Below, in pieces: positions 1 through 5,620 of a stretch of 9,266 nt of DNA. Positions within the stretch are counted from its first letter, which is position 1. The number at the start of each line of letters is the position of its first letter. Position numbers and translations under genes: made by a program. The notes below the pieces were generated by a model. It had not been told where the DNA came from. It saw only the letters and a program-made list of their open reading frames with translations, and did no database searches. The DNA lies in the NCBI GenBank assembly GCA_946402595.1, contig CAMIWY010000034.1:1-9266 (forward strand), read 5' to 3'. The stretch comes from an uncultured Clostridia bacterium. Lineage in GTDB: Bacteria > Bacillota > Clostridia > Peptostreptococcales > Anaerovoracaceae.

Positions 1-371
1 AGGTTGGCGATCTTGAAGTCAGCGTTGCTGTTGCATCCGGACTTGCTAATGCACGTAAAGTACTCGAAATGGTCAAGTCAGGCGAGAAGAACTACACATT
101 CATCGAGATCATGGCCTGCCCGGGCGGATGCGTAAACGGCGGCGGACAGCCGATCGTTCCATCCAGCATCAAGAACTTCATCGATGTTCGTGAGGTAAGA
201 GCTAAAGGTCTCTATGACCTTGACAGCGCAAGACCGCTCAGAAGATCACACGAGAATCCGAGCATCAAGAAGATCTATGACGAGTACTTCGGTTCATACG
301 GAAGTGAGAAGGCTCACCACGCACTGCATACAAGCTATGTTGCAAGAAAGGTGAACGCGGACCACGAATAA
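1..371 (+). CDS. [FeFe]-hydrogenase catalytic subunit, C-terminal fragment (5'-truncated by window)
   Basis: The reading frame is open from base 3, and 122 residues are visible before the TAA at 369-371. It contains the third H-cluster motif of [FeFe]-hydrogenases, E-x-MACPGGCVNGGGQP (bases about 105-150), whose two cysteines ligate the H-cluster. It then ends in the small-subunit-like domain typical of the family, with the EYFGSYGSEKAHHALHTSY segment near the C-terminus. The enzyme interconverts protons plus electrons and H2 in the cytoplasm; in Clostridia it is commonly HydA or the HndD subunit of an NAD(P)/ferredoxin-linked complex. The N-terminal Fe-S domains are outside the window, so monomeric and multimeric forms cannot be told apart. 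No extra C-terminal [2Fe-2S] domain follows. A strong terminator comes right after the stop, so this is the last gene of its unit. Confidence 0.95.
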   Translation, partial: VGDLEVSVAVASGLANARKVLEMVKSGEKNYTFIEIMACPGGCVNGGGQPIVPSSIKNFIDVREVRAKGLYDLDSARPLRRSHENPSIKKIYDEYFGSYGSEKAHHALHTSYVARKVNADHE

Positions 372-420
372 TCTTGTAAGGTAAACGGAAAAATACTTCG
401 TTATTACATGTAATGTACAT

Positions 421-451
421 AGGCCCTGCTCTTTATTGAGCGGGGCCTTTT
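421..451 (+). terminator. Rho-independent terminator after the hydrogenase gene
   Basis: An 11-bp stem (421-431 with 438-448, one G-T wobble) encloses a 6-base loop TTTATT and is followed by TTTT (448-451). It lies 50 bp after the hydrogenase stop. The next gene's promoter overlaps its 3' arm. Confidence 0.9.
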
Positions 452-464
452 ATCGTGTTATAAT
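436..464 (+). promoter_or_regulatory. Predicted sigma-A promoter of the aminopeptidase gene
   Basis: TTGAGC at 436-441 and a perfect TATAAT at 459-464 are separated by 17 bp, and TGT precedes the -10 as an extended -10 element. The start of transcription would be near 471. The -35 lies in the loop and 3' arm of the preceding terminator, so the two signals share DNA. Confidence 0.7.
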
Positions 465-471
465 ACGCAAT

Positions 472-495
472 GGCGTGCTCCTCAGAGCATGCGCC
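472..495 (+). promoter_or_regulatory. Leader hairpin in the aminopeptidase 5' UTR
   Basis: GGCGTGCTC (472-480) pairs with GAGCA and CGCC (485-495) around the loop CTCA, with a two-base bulge at 490-491. It would sit at the very 5' end of the predicted transcript. No long T-run follows, so it is more likely an mRNA-stability or translation element than a terminator; its function is not shown by the sequence. Confidence 0.5.
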
Positions 496-536
496 GCTTT
501 CTATGTAAATAATAATCTTTTCATACCGGAGGATAT

Positions 537-1919
537 ATGATGATACACGATAACGTATGGACTACATACAACAGCGAAGACATCAGGGAGGTCAACAGCT
601 TCGGCAGAGACTATATAGATTTCCTGAACAAGGGAAAGACCGAGCGTGAGTGCACGGAACTTCTTGTGGAGATGGCCGAGAGGAATGGCTACAGGGACCT
701 TGATGAAATCATTGCGAATGGGGAGAAGCTTGAGAAGGGTGACAAGGTCTACGCCGTAAACATGGGCAAGGCTCTGATGCTCCTCAATATCGGAGAAGAT
801 ATCGTAAAGAAGGGGATGAACATCCTCGGTGCCCATATCGACTCGCCTAGACTGGATATCAAGCAGAATCCTCTGTATGAGAGTGATGAACTGGCATATC
901 TCAATACACATTACTATGGCGGAATCAAGAAATATCATTATGTTGCTCTTCCGCTGGCCCTCCACGGAGTTGTTGCCCTCAAGGACGGCAGCACCGTTAA
1001 GATCAGCATCGGAGAAAAGGACGATGATCCTGTATTCTTTGTAAGTGACATCCTTATTCATCTTGCAAAGGCTCAGATGCAGAAGACTGCCTCTGAGGTA
1101 GTGGAAGGCGAAAACCTTGATATACTTGTAGGATCAGCTCCGATCAGGGACGAAGAGAAAGATGCCGTAAAGGCTTCTGTCCTGAAGATCCTGAAGGAGG
1201 ACTACGATATCGAGGAAGATGATTTCCTATCAGCAGAGCTTGAGGCTGTACCGGCCGGCAAGGCAAAAGAAGCAGGATTCGACCGCAGCATGATCCTTGG
1301 ATATGGTCATGATGACAGATGCTGCGCATATCCGTCAGCCATCGCCATGTTTGACTGCCCTGAAGTAACGACAACTGCATGCGGACTGTTCGTTGATAAA
1401 GAAGAGATCGGCAGCGTAGGCGCTACCGGAATGAGATCTCATTTCTTCGAGGATACGATCAGAGAGGTACTCGACAGGATGGGAATCTACAGCGAACTCA
1501 ATCTCACCAGATGCCTGCGCAGAAGCCGTATGCTTTCATCTGATGTAAGCGCTGCCTATGATCCACTGTATGCTGAGAAGTTTGAAAAGATGAATGCGGC
1601 AAAATTCGGCCACGGCCTCGTATTCAACAAGTTCACCGGGTCGGACGGCAAGTCAGGGTCCAATGACGCCAATGCGGAATATATAGCACAGCTCCGCGCT
1701 ATTCTGGAGAAACACAACGTTGCTTTCCACACTGCTGAAATGGGAAAGGTAGATGTAGGCGGCGGCGGAACCATAGCATACATTCTTTCGCTGTATGGAA
1801 TGCAGGTAATAGACTGCGGTCTTGCAGTTCTCTCCATGCATGCGCCATGGGAAGCAATAAGCAAGGCAGACCTCTATGAAGCATATAAGGGATACAAGGC
1901 ATTCCTTATCGAAGCATAG
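537..1919 (+). CDS. apeA: M18 family metallo-aminopeptidase
   Basis: Cytoplasmic zinc aminopeptidase that removes N-terminal residues from peptides. Its 460 aa match the long bacterial M18 form (ApeA, about 460-470 aa). Metal and catalytic motifs are in order: GAHIDSPRLD with His100 and Asp102; GHDDRCC around residues 257-262 with the metal-binding Asp; DKEEIGSVG with Glu289 as likely general base and Glu290 as ligand; AEMGKVDVGGGG; and LSMHAPWE with His435. All expected ligands are present, so it should be active. GGAGG at 528-532 is 4 bases from the first ATG (537) and 7 from the second (540), so translation may start at 540 with one residue fewer. The gene has its own promoter and may be cotranscribed with the membrane protein 81 bp downstream, since no terminator lies between them. 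Confidence 0.93.
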   Translation: MMIHDNVWTTYNSEDIREVNSFGRDYIDFLNKGKTERECTELLVEMAERNGYRDLDEIIANGEKLEKGDKVYAVNMGKALMLLNIGEDIVKKGMNILGAHIDSPRLDIKQNPLYESDELAYLNTHYYGGIKKYHYVALPLALHGVVALKDGSTVKISIGEKDDDPVFFVSDILIHLAKAQMQKTASEVVEGENLDILVGSAPIRDEEKDAVKASVLKILKEDYDIEEDDFLSAELEAVPAGKAKEAGFDRSMILGYGHDDRCCAYPSAIAMFDCPEVTTTACGLFVDKEEIGSVGATGMRSHFFEDTIREVLDRMGIYSELNLTRCLRRSRMLSSDVSAAYDPLYAEKFEKMNAAKFGHGLVFNKFTGSDGKSGSNDANAEYIAQLRAILEKHNVAFHTAEMGKVDVGGGGTIAYILSLYGMQVIDCGLAVLSMHAPWEAISKADLYEAYKGYKAFLIEA

Positions 1920-2000
1920 CATTAAGAATTGAAGGTCAGATTAAGGTTAGACCTGTATGATTCTGACATGATACATATAGTAAAGAGAGATTTTGATTAA

Positions 2001-2456
2001 ATGCTGAAAGCAAGACTCATTACATTTCTGATGGCCATGGTGCCTGTAGTAGAACTGAGAGGAGCAATACCTTACGGGGTCATTGCAGGTCTTAGTGTAC
2101 CTGAGGCATTCATACTTGCGGTACTCGGAAACCTTGCGCCAATACCGTTTCTTGTCGTATTCACACGTAAGGTCTTTGAATGGCTGCGCACCAAGAGCGA
2201 AGGCCTGGACAGACTGGTAAAAAGACTTGAAGCCAAGGCGGACAAGAACAAGGAGATAGTTCAGAAATATGAGTTCTTCGGTCTGATGCTGCTTGTTGCG
2301 ATCCCGCTCCCTGGCACAGGAGCATGGACGGGAGCACTTGTAGCCGCGATGATGAACATGAGACTCAAGAGAGCCATGCCTGCAATAACAGTAGGTGTCA
2401 TCGTTGCCGGAATAATCGTGACTACGCTCACATATGGGGCAGGAGCCCTGTTCTAG
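2001..2456 (+). CDS. Small multidrug-export family (COG2426-type) membrane protein
   Basis: A 151-aa polytopic membrane protein of the putative small multidrug export family (PF06695). Visible hallmarks are the N-terminal VPVVELRGAIPYGV segment (residues 14-27), a hydrophobic stretch at about 34-56, a charged amphipathic cytoplasmic loop (57-90, rich in Lys and Glu), the PLPGTGAWTGALVA signature (102-115), and a last hydrophobic helix (about 127-148). The substrate is unknown; the family name rests on weak functional evidence, and the fold is thought to be distantly related to DedA/SNARE-associated membrane proteins. The Shine-Dalgarno is weak (AGAGAGA, about 10 bases before ATG), so translation may be modest. 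It ends at a shared bidirectional terminator. Confidence 0.85.
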   Translation: MLKARLITFLMAMVPVVELRGAIPYGVIAGLSVPEAFILAVLGNLAPIPFLVVFTRKVFEWLRTKSEGLDRLVKRLEAKADKNKEIVQKYEFFGLMLLVAIPLPGTGAWTGALVAAMMNMRLKRAMPAITVGVIVAGIIVTTLTYGAGALF

Positions 2457-2522
2457 GGGCTCTGTGACGACATAGATGCCGCACCGGGTAATAAGTATAA
2501 TAGACCCGATCAGAAAAAGCAC

Positions 2523-2562
2523 AAAAAAGAAATCTCTGCCGTAAAGCAGAGGTTTCTTTTTT
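2523..2562. terminator. Bidirectional Rho-independent terminator between convergent genes
   Basis: A 17-bp near-perfect stem (2523-2539 with 2546-2562, one T-G wobble) has the loop CGTAAA. The left arm begins with AAAAAA and the right arm ends with TTTTTT, so it can stop both the + strand exporter transcript and the - strand proC transcript. Confidence 0.93.
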
Positions 2563-2602
2563 AGATTATTGGAAGGTTATCTTAAGTATTATTCGTGAAT
2601 GA

Positions 2603-3403
2603 TTACTTGTTTCTGCCAAGCTCCTGAGCTCTTTCTGTGGCTTTGCCTACTGTGTCGATGAAGGCACCGCGTACACCGTGCTGCTCGAGTGTGTTTACTC
2701 CTACGATGGTGTTTCCGCCAGGGGAGCATACCATATCCTTGAGCTCGCCTGGATGCTTTCCTGTCTCAAGAACCATCTTGGCTGCGCCGTATACAGTCTG
2801 AGCAGCAAGCTTCATTGCAGTTGCTCTTGGAAGTCCCTTCATTACACCGCCGTCAGCGAGAGCCTCGATTACCAGATATATGTAAGCAGGGCCGGCTCCG
2901 GAGAGGCCGCATGCTGTATCGATCAGAGGCTCAGGCATCCATTCTACGATACCGATGGAAGAGAAGAGCTTCTCTGCGAACTTCTTTTCCTCGTCGGTAA
3001 GGTCAGTATTGGAGTCGAGTGCAAAAGCTCCTGCACCTACAAGAGCAGGGGTGTTAGGCATGAGTCTGAGAAGTCTGAAGTCTCCCTCGGTCCACTGACG
3101 GAGTGTATCTGTAGTGACACCTGCCATAATGGAGATCATGGCCTTTCCGTTAAGAGTGTTTCCGAGCTGCTTGAGTCCGCCCTGAGCGTACTGTGGCTTG
3201 AGAGAGCATACGAGTATATCTGAAGAATTACCGAGCTCAATATTGTCGCTGACGATGTTGCATCCGAGAGCCTTATATTTTTCCTTGATCTGTTCACTCA
3301 GATCGTATACGTATACATCTTCAGCTTTGACAACGCCTGTTTCGAGTGCGCCTGAGAGGATGGCTCCGCCCATAGCACCGGCACCAAGAAATCCGATTTT
3401 CAT
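2603..3403 (-). CDS. proC: Pyrroline-5-carboxylate reductase
   Basis: Catalyses the last step of proline synthesis, NAD(P)H-dependent reduction of 1-pyrroline-5-carboxylate to L-proline, in the cytoplasm. Its 266 aa are the usual family length. The N-terminal Rossmann motif is GAGAMGGAI (residues 7-15, GxGxxG). Then follow RLMPNTPALVGAG (113-125), LSGAGPAYIY (167-176) and the C-terminal dimerisation and active-site signature MVCSPGGNTIVG (224-235) with TLEQHGVRGAF. The start is well supported: GGAGG (complement of 3411-3415) stands 7 bases before the ATG. It is a single-gene unit with its own predicted promoter at 3493-3520 and a terminator shared with the convergent exporter gene. No other proline genes are nearby. 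Confidence 0.97.
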   Translation of the reverse strand: MKIGFLGAGAMGGAILSGALETGVVKAEDVYVYDLSEQIKEKYKALGCNIVSDNIELGNSSDILVCSLKPQYAQGGLKQLGNTLNGKAMISIMAGVTTDTLRQWTEGDFRLLRLMPNTPALVGAGAFALDSNTDLTDEEKKFAEKLFSSIGIVEWMPEPLIDTACGLSGAGPAYIYLVIEALADGGVMKGLPRATAMKLAAQTVYGAAKMVLETGKHPGELKDMVCSPGGNTIVGVNTLEQHGVRGAFIDTVGKATERAQELGRNK

Positions 3404-3466
3404 TATTGTACCTCCGTAATTCCTATATCCTTTATTGGTTTGTAAAGTGTTTATCTGTTATTGAAC

Positions 3467-3482
3467 CGCAGTCTAAACTGCG
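3467..3482. promoter_or_regulatory. Inverted repeat at the proC transcription start
   Basis: CGCAGT at 3467-3472 is the exact reverse complement of ACTGCG at 3477-3482, with four bases between. It falls just after the predicted proC transcript start, so it may be a repressor operator or a 5'-end RNA hairpin. Only the symmetry is visible; no regulator is identified. Confidence 0.4.
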
Positions 3483-3492
3483 TTGCAATTAT

Positions 3493-3520
3493 ATTGTATA
3501 TTCTTTGAAATATAAGTCAA
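3493..3520 (-). promoter_or_regulatory. Predicted sigma-A promoter of proC
   Basis: On the - strand, TTGACT (complement of 3515-3520) and TACAAT (complement of 3493-3498) are 16 bp apart. The predicted transcript start is near 3486, giving a leader of about 80 nt. Confidence 0.6.
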
Positions 3521-3746
3521 GCAAAATCATCAGAAAAAGCCTGTTTACGCAGGAAAAACGTCCTGAATACCGGCATAAAAAATGCGGGCTGATGCCGGTC
3601 CGTAGAGCTCGATTCAACAAGGTAAAAAGAAAGGAGGGAATCGAAGCGGATCCGCAAATGCCCGCGTATATAACACCGTATGAAAGATTTTGGTCATACG
3701 ATGGTATGGCATCATAATACTTGTGGTGAAACCATTTATCAAGGGC
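3521..3746. other. Gene-free stretch with clustered inverted repeats between lexA and proC
   Basis: No convincing gene lies here; the only long + strand frame starts inside the proC ribosome-binding site and has no site of its own. The stretch is rich in symmetry: CCTG/CAGG around 3541-3554; CAGGA/TCCTG at 3551-3565; ACCGGCAT (3569-3576) with ATGCCGGT (3592-3599); CGATTC (3610-3615) with GAATCG (3638-3643); the palindrome GCGGATCCGC (3646-3655); GCGGGC (3584-3589) with GCCCGC (3660-3665); and CGTATGA (3677-3683) with TCATACG (3694-3700). Some pairings exclude each other. It could hold the 3' UTR and terminator of lexA, a small RNA, or a decayed repeat element. No known RNA family was recognised. 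Confidence 0.5.
3534..3555 (-). terminator. Possible weak terminator of the lexA transcript
   Basis: On the - strand, CCTG and CAGG flank the loop CGTAAA and are followed by CTTTTT. The stem is only 4 bp, so this is a weak candidate; it is noted because no better - strand terminator was found after lexA. Confidence 0.3.
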
Positions 3747-4388
3747 TTAATTCAGATATCTGAAAACTCCCCTGACTTTGCCGACTACTGTTACGTCCTT
3801 GGCAATGATAGGGTCCATGAAGTCATTTTCAGGCTGAAGTCTGATGTGATCCGACTCCTTGTAGAATCTCTTGACCGTTGCACCTGATTCATATCCGTCA
3901 TTGACAAGTGCCACAACGATCTCGCCGTTGTTTGCTTCATGCGATTCCTGAACGATGAGATAGTCTCCGTCATTGATGCCTACGTTGACCATGCTGTCAC
4001 CGTGAACCGTGAGAATAAAGTTGTTGCCCGGTCCTACGAATCTTGCAGGCATAGGGAACTGGTCTACTATATTCTGCTCAGCAAGGATAGGTTCACCTGC
4101 AGCTACCTGTCCGATTACAGGCAGGGACACAGTGTTGATATCTTCTTCTGTCGTTCTTGAACCGGATGCCGGCATCATATCGACCGGCAGCACAGTACGC
4201 GGCTTGGAAGGGTCCTTCTTTACAAGCCCTTTATCCTCAAGAGCCTTGATATCACTGTGTACTGTAGATGTCGACTTGATGCTGAGAGCCTGACATATTT
4301 CCCTGACAGTAGGAGAGTAGCCCTTGGCAGCGATAGTCTTCTTCATGAAGTTCAGGATATCCTGCTGACGCTGTTCGCTCTTTTTCAT
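3747..4388 (-). CDS. lexA: LexA repressor (SOS regulator, self-cleaving)
   Basis: Represses DNA-damage-response genes and cleaves itself when stimulated by RecA filaments. Its 213 aa are near the usual 200-215. The N-terminal winged helix (about residues 1-65) carries SPTVREICQALSI and STSTVHSDIKALEDKGL, typical of LexA operator recognition. The cleavage site is Ala97-Gly98 in QVAAGEP. The serine-lysine dyad is Ser132 (HGDSMVN) and Lys173 (ATVKRFY), so self-cleavage should be intact. The ATG at 4388 follows GAGGAG at about 10 bases. It lies 84 bp after the radical SAM gene with no terminator or clear promoter between them, so the two are probably one unit under the LexA-box promoter at 5460-5488. 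No LexA box was seen in the 84-bp gap. Confidence 0.97.
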   Translation of the reverse strand: MKKSEQRQQDILNFMKKTIAAKGYSPTVREICQALSIKSTSTVHSDIKALEDKGLVKKDPSKPRTVLPVDMMPASGSRTTEEDINTVSLPVIGQVAAGEPILAEQNIVDQFPMPARFVGPGNNFILTVHGDSMVNVGINDGDYLIVQESHEANNGEIVVALVNDGYESGATVKRFYKESDHIRLQPENDFMDPIIAKDVTVVGKVRGVFRYLN

Positions 4389-4472
4389 TATGAATCATCT
4401 CCTCATTTCTGAACTCTACTGTCCTCATCCCGGAAGGCCAGATTTTGGTTTTGCGTTGTAATAGTGTGTGTC

Positions 4473-5303
4473 TTATTTATACGGATGTGTAACAAGATCG
4501 TTTATGTTCAGCTCATGTCCGTATTCGTTCCAGTCGTCATAGATACGTCCTGTCTGACGGATGATGATGTCGCCTACGACACCGTCTACCTTGGCGAACG
4601 GAAGAGTCTTGTGATAGGTGATCTTGCTGCCGTTCCTTTCAAAAACAAAGCCCGTTCTGAAGCGCTCCTTCTCAAGAGGGTACTTGTATTCGCAGATCTC
4701 AGAGATCAGCTTGAACAGGTTGTCGTTCTCTGTATCAAATACATTCTCGAGTGTGAGATATGAATAATTGGCTCTGAGCTGGATCTCATGTCCCTGGAAT
4801 CTGTCGAGGAATTTGATGAGTTTTTCCCTGGTTTCAGGATCCTTGGCATCTTCGAATACTACGCAGTTTATCCTCGTCCTGAATTTGAAAAGGTCGAATA
4901 TCTCATCCGGACATTCCTTGACGTAGTGCTTGAGGTGTCTTGATACATTGATGCAGCTGATCCTGTCTGCATACTTGTTGAGAATATCAGCAACATCCTG
5001 AATGGTCTGTCCTTCGCCGACAGGCATGGTTGTGTTGATATAAATATGATGACCGTCTGCTATGTGGTCAAGGATGTTCTGAAGTGCACCAAGCTCTGCG
5101 AGAGGTTCTCCGCCTGTAAGAACTACGTCATTGTGCGGAAAGATCCTGTCCATGAGGTCAAGTGCCTGGAAACATCTGTTAAGGTCGAAAGAAGAAGTGT
5201 CCCGATACTCTTTCTTGTTAACGCAGAATGGACATGCATTATTGCAGTCATAAGGAACAAACATGGTCACTGTAGGACCAATCTTAGGAAAATCCTTTTT
5301 CAT
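4473..5303 (-). CDS. Radical SAM domain protein, function unknown
   Basis: A 276-aa protein of the radical SAM superfamily. It binds a [4Fe-4S] cluster through Cys20, Cys24 and Cys27 in DCNNACPFC (CxxxCxxC), and has the SAM-binding TGGEPLAE motif (GGEP at 64-67). Later barrel-strand segments HIYINTTMP and ISCINVSRH are visible. The C-terminal part lacks a SPASM-type cysteine cluster, so it is a minimal radical SAM barrel with a short C-terminal region (YHKTLPFAKVDGVVGDIIIRQTGRIYDDW). The substrate cannot be named; it resembles the MoaA-like branch only in general layout. Start choice: a TTG at 5306 is directly followed by ATG at 5303, and GGGGAG (complement of 5310-5315) is 3 bases from the TTG but 6 from the ATG, so the ATG is preferred. 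It is the first gene before lexA and sits behind a LexA-box-like promoter. Confidence 0.85.
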   Translation of the reverse strand: MKKDFPKIGPTVTMFVPYDCNNACPFCVNKKEYRDTSSFDLNRCFQALDLMDRIFPHNDVVLTGGEPLAELGALQNILDHIADGHHIYINTTMPVGEGQTIQDVADILNKYADRISCINVSRHLKHYVKECPDEIFDLFKFRTRINCVVFEDAKDPETREKLIKFLDRFQGHEIQLRANYSYLTLENVFDTENDNLFKLISEICEYKYPLEKERFRTGFVFERNGSKITYHKTLPFAKVDGVVGDIIIRQTGRIYDDWNEYGHELNINDLVTHPYK

Positions 5304-5355
5304 CAATTACTCCCCGATATTGCCGGTGCAGAAGCACCCTGATAGTGTGTGGTAT

Positions 5356-5384
5356 ATACGGCAACGCCGTATTATAGGTGAAAC
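5356..5384. repeat. 29-bp direct repeat, copy 1
   Basis: Identical in all 29 bases to 5430-5458. It starts with the hairpin ATACGGC-AAC-GCCGTAT (5356-5372) and ends GGTGAAAC. It is followed by ATT, where copy 2 has CATT. On the - strand it contains a TATAAT hexamer (5371-5376). Confidence 0.95.
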
Positions 5385-5429
5385 ATTCTATCGGAGGAGC
5401 AAAGCCTCCGGAGATCAATGGTTTCAACC
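5377..5429 (-). promoter_or_regulatory. Alternative hairpin in the radical SAM-lexA leader
   Basis: GGTGAAAC plus ATT (5377-5387) pairs with AATGGTTTC-A-ACC (5417-5429), enclosing a 6-bp hairpin CGGAGG/CCTCCG (5392-5397 with 5405-5410). The same arm 5417-5429 can instead pair with 5451-5462, so the two folds exclude each other. In the predicted - strand transcript this lies in the 5' leader. It may affect transcription or translation; no ligand or known RNA class is recognised. Confidence 0.5.
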
Positions 5430-5458
5430 ATACGGCAACGCCGTATTATAGGTGAAAC
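5430..5458. repeat. 29-bp direct repeat, copy 2
   Basis: Second identical copy, 74 bp from the first start to start. Its GGTGAAAC end plus CATT pairs with AATGGTTTC-A-ACC (5417-5429; 12 bp with one bulged A), closing over the inner ATACGGC hairpin to make one composite hairpin over 5417-5462. It abuts the -10 of the radical SAM-lexA promoter. Confidence 0.95.
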
Positions 5459-5459
5459 C

Positions 5460-5488
5460 ATTATAGCATTCGAACAACTGTTTGTAAA
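5460..5488 (-). promoter_or_regulatory. Predicted sigma-A promoter of the radical SAM-lexA unit
   Basis: On the - strand, TTTACA (complement of 5483-5488) and a perfect TATAAT (complement of 5460-5465) are exactly 17 bp apart, and TGC just before the -10 adds an extended -10. Transcription would start near 5453, about 150 bp before the radical SAM ATG. A LexA-box-like dyad fills the spacer. Confidence 0.8.
5471..5484. promoter_or_regulatory. LexA box (SOS operator) between -35 and -10
   Basis: CGAACAACTGTTTG fits the Gram-positive LexA consensus CGAAC-R-N-R-Y-GTTYC except at two positions, and fits the GAAC-N4-GTTT form reported for clostridia. It sits inside the promoter spacer of the operon that encodes LexA, where binding would block RNA polymerase. 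A perfect overlapping palindrome CTGTTT-GT-AAACAG (5478-5491) covers the -35. The assignment rests on the match plus the position. Confidence 0.7.
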
Positions 5489-5559
5489 CAGATGGGGCGA
5501 TAGTTTTTGAATTATCAGGGCCTCCATTGTACGTATAAATGTCCGCTTTTTGCTGTAGA

Positions 5560-5587
5560 TTGAACCGACACTGATAGTGTATACTAT
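5560..5587 (+). promoter_or_regulatory. Weak candidate promoter of the Mrp operon
   Basis: TTGAAC (5560-5565) and TACTAT (5582-5587) are 16 bp apart, followed by an AT-rich run and the ribosome-binding site. The -10 is poor (4 of 6), and a small dyad ATAGT-GTAT-ACTAT (5574-5587) overlaps it. Other spacings are possible, so the call is tentative. Confidence 0.3.
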
Positions 5588-5620
5588 GTATATTCTTTAG
5601 GTAAACGAGGGGAAGTGAGC

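Larger units (their letters stand above)
5307..5614. other. Divergent intergenic region between the radical SAM-lexA unit and the Mrp operon
   Basis: No gene lies in these 308 bp. From left to right they hold the radical SAM ribosome-binding site (5310-5315); a short hairpin GGTGC-AGAA-GCACC (5324-5337); two identical 29-bp repeats (5356-5384 and 5430-5458) with nested inverted repeats between them; a - strand promoter (5460-5488) with a LexA-box-like dyad; and a less clear + strand promoter area for the Mrp operon (about 5560-5590). Frames that cross it lack ribosome-binding sites. Confidence 0.8.

Noticed and set aside
501..1061. - strand open frame (186 codons) opposite the aminopeptidase
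   Set aside because: Lies opposite the conserved N-terminal half of an M18 peptidase and has no family features.
1947..2522. - strand open frame (191 codons) opposite the exporter gene
   Set aside because: Rich in Cys, Tyr and Arg, begins next to the bidirectional terminator, and shows no domain; a shadow frame.
3406..3717. + strand frame of 103 codons in the lexA-proC gap
   Set aside because: Starts inside the proC ribosome-binding site and crosses its promoter on the other strand. The only good AAGGAGG (about 3631-3637) is about 20 bases before the nearest in-frame ATG (3658), too far, and would give only 19 residues.
3725..3736. GGTGAAACCATT shared with 5451-5462, as direct repeats flanking a mobile radical SAM-lexA cassette
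   Set aside because: A single 12-base match is expected by chance among all pairs in 9 kb, there is no integrase or transposase, and codon use matches the neighbours.
4461..4470. ATAGTGTGTG shared with 5342-5351, as a common operator upstream of lexA and the radical SAM gene
   Set aside because: A 10-base repeat is unremarkable in this length, it has no symmetry, and it is not placed near a clear promoter at either site.
5356..5458. Two 29-bp repeats ending in GAAAC, as a minimal CRISPR array
   Set aside because: Only two repeats, with a 45-bp interval that itself forms nested hairpins with the repeats, and no cas genes. The interval is part of the fold, not a spacer.
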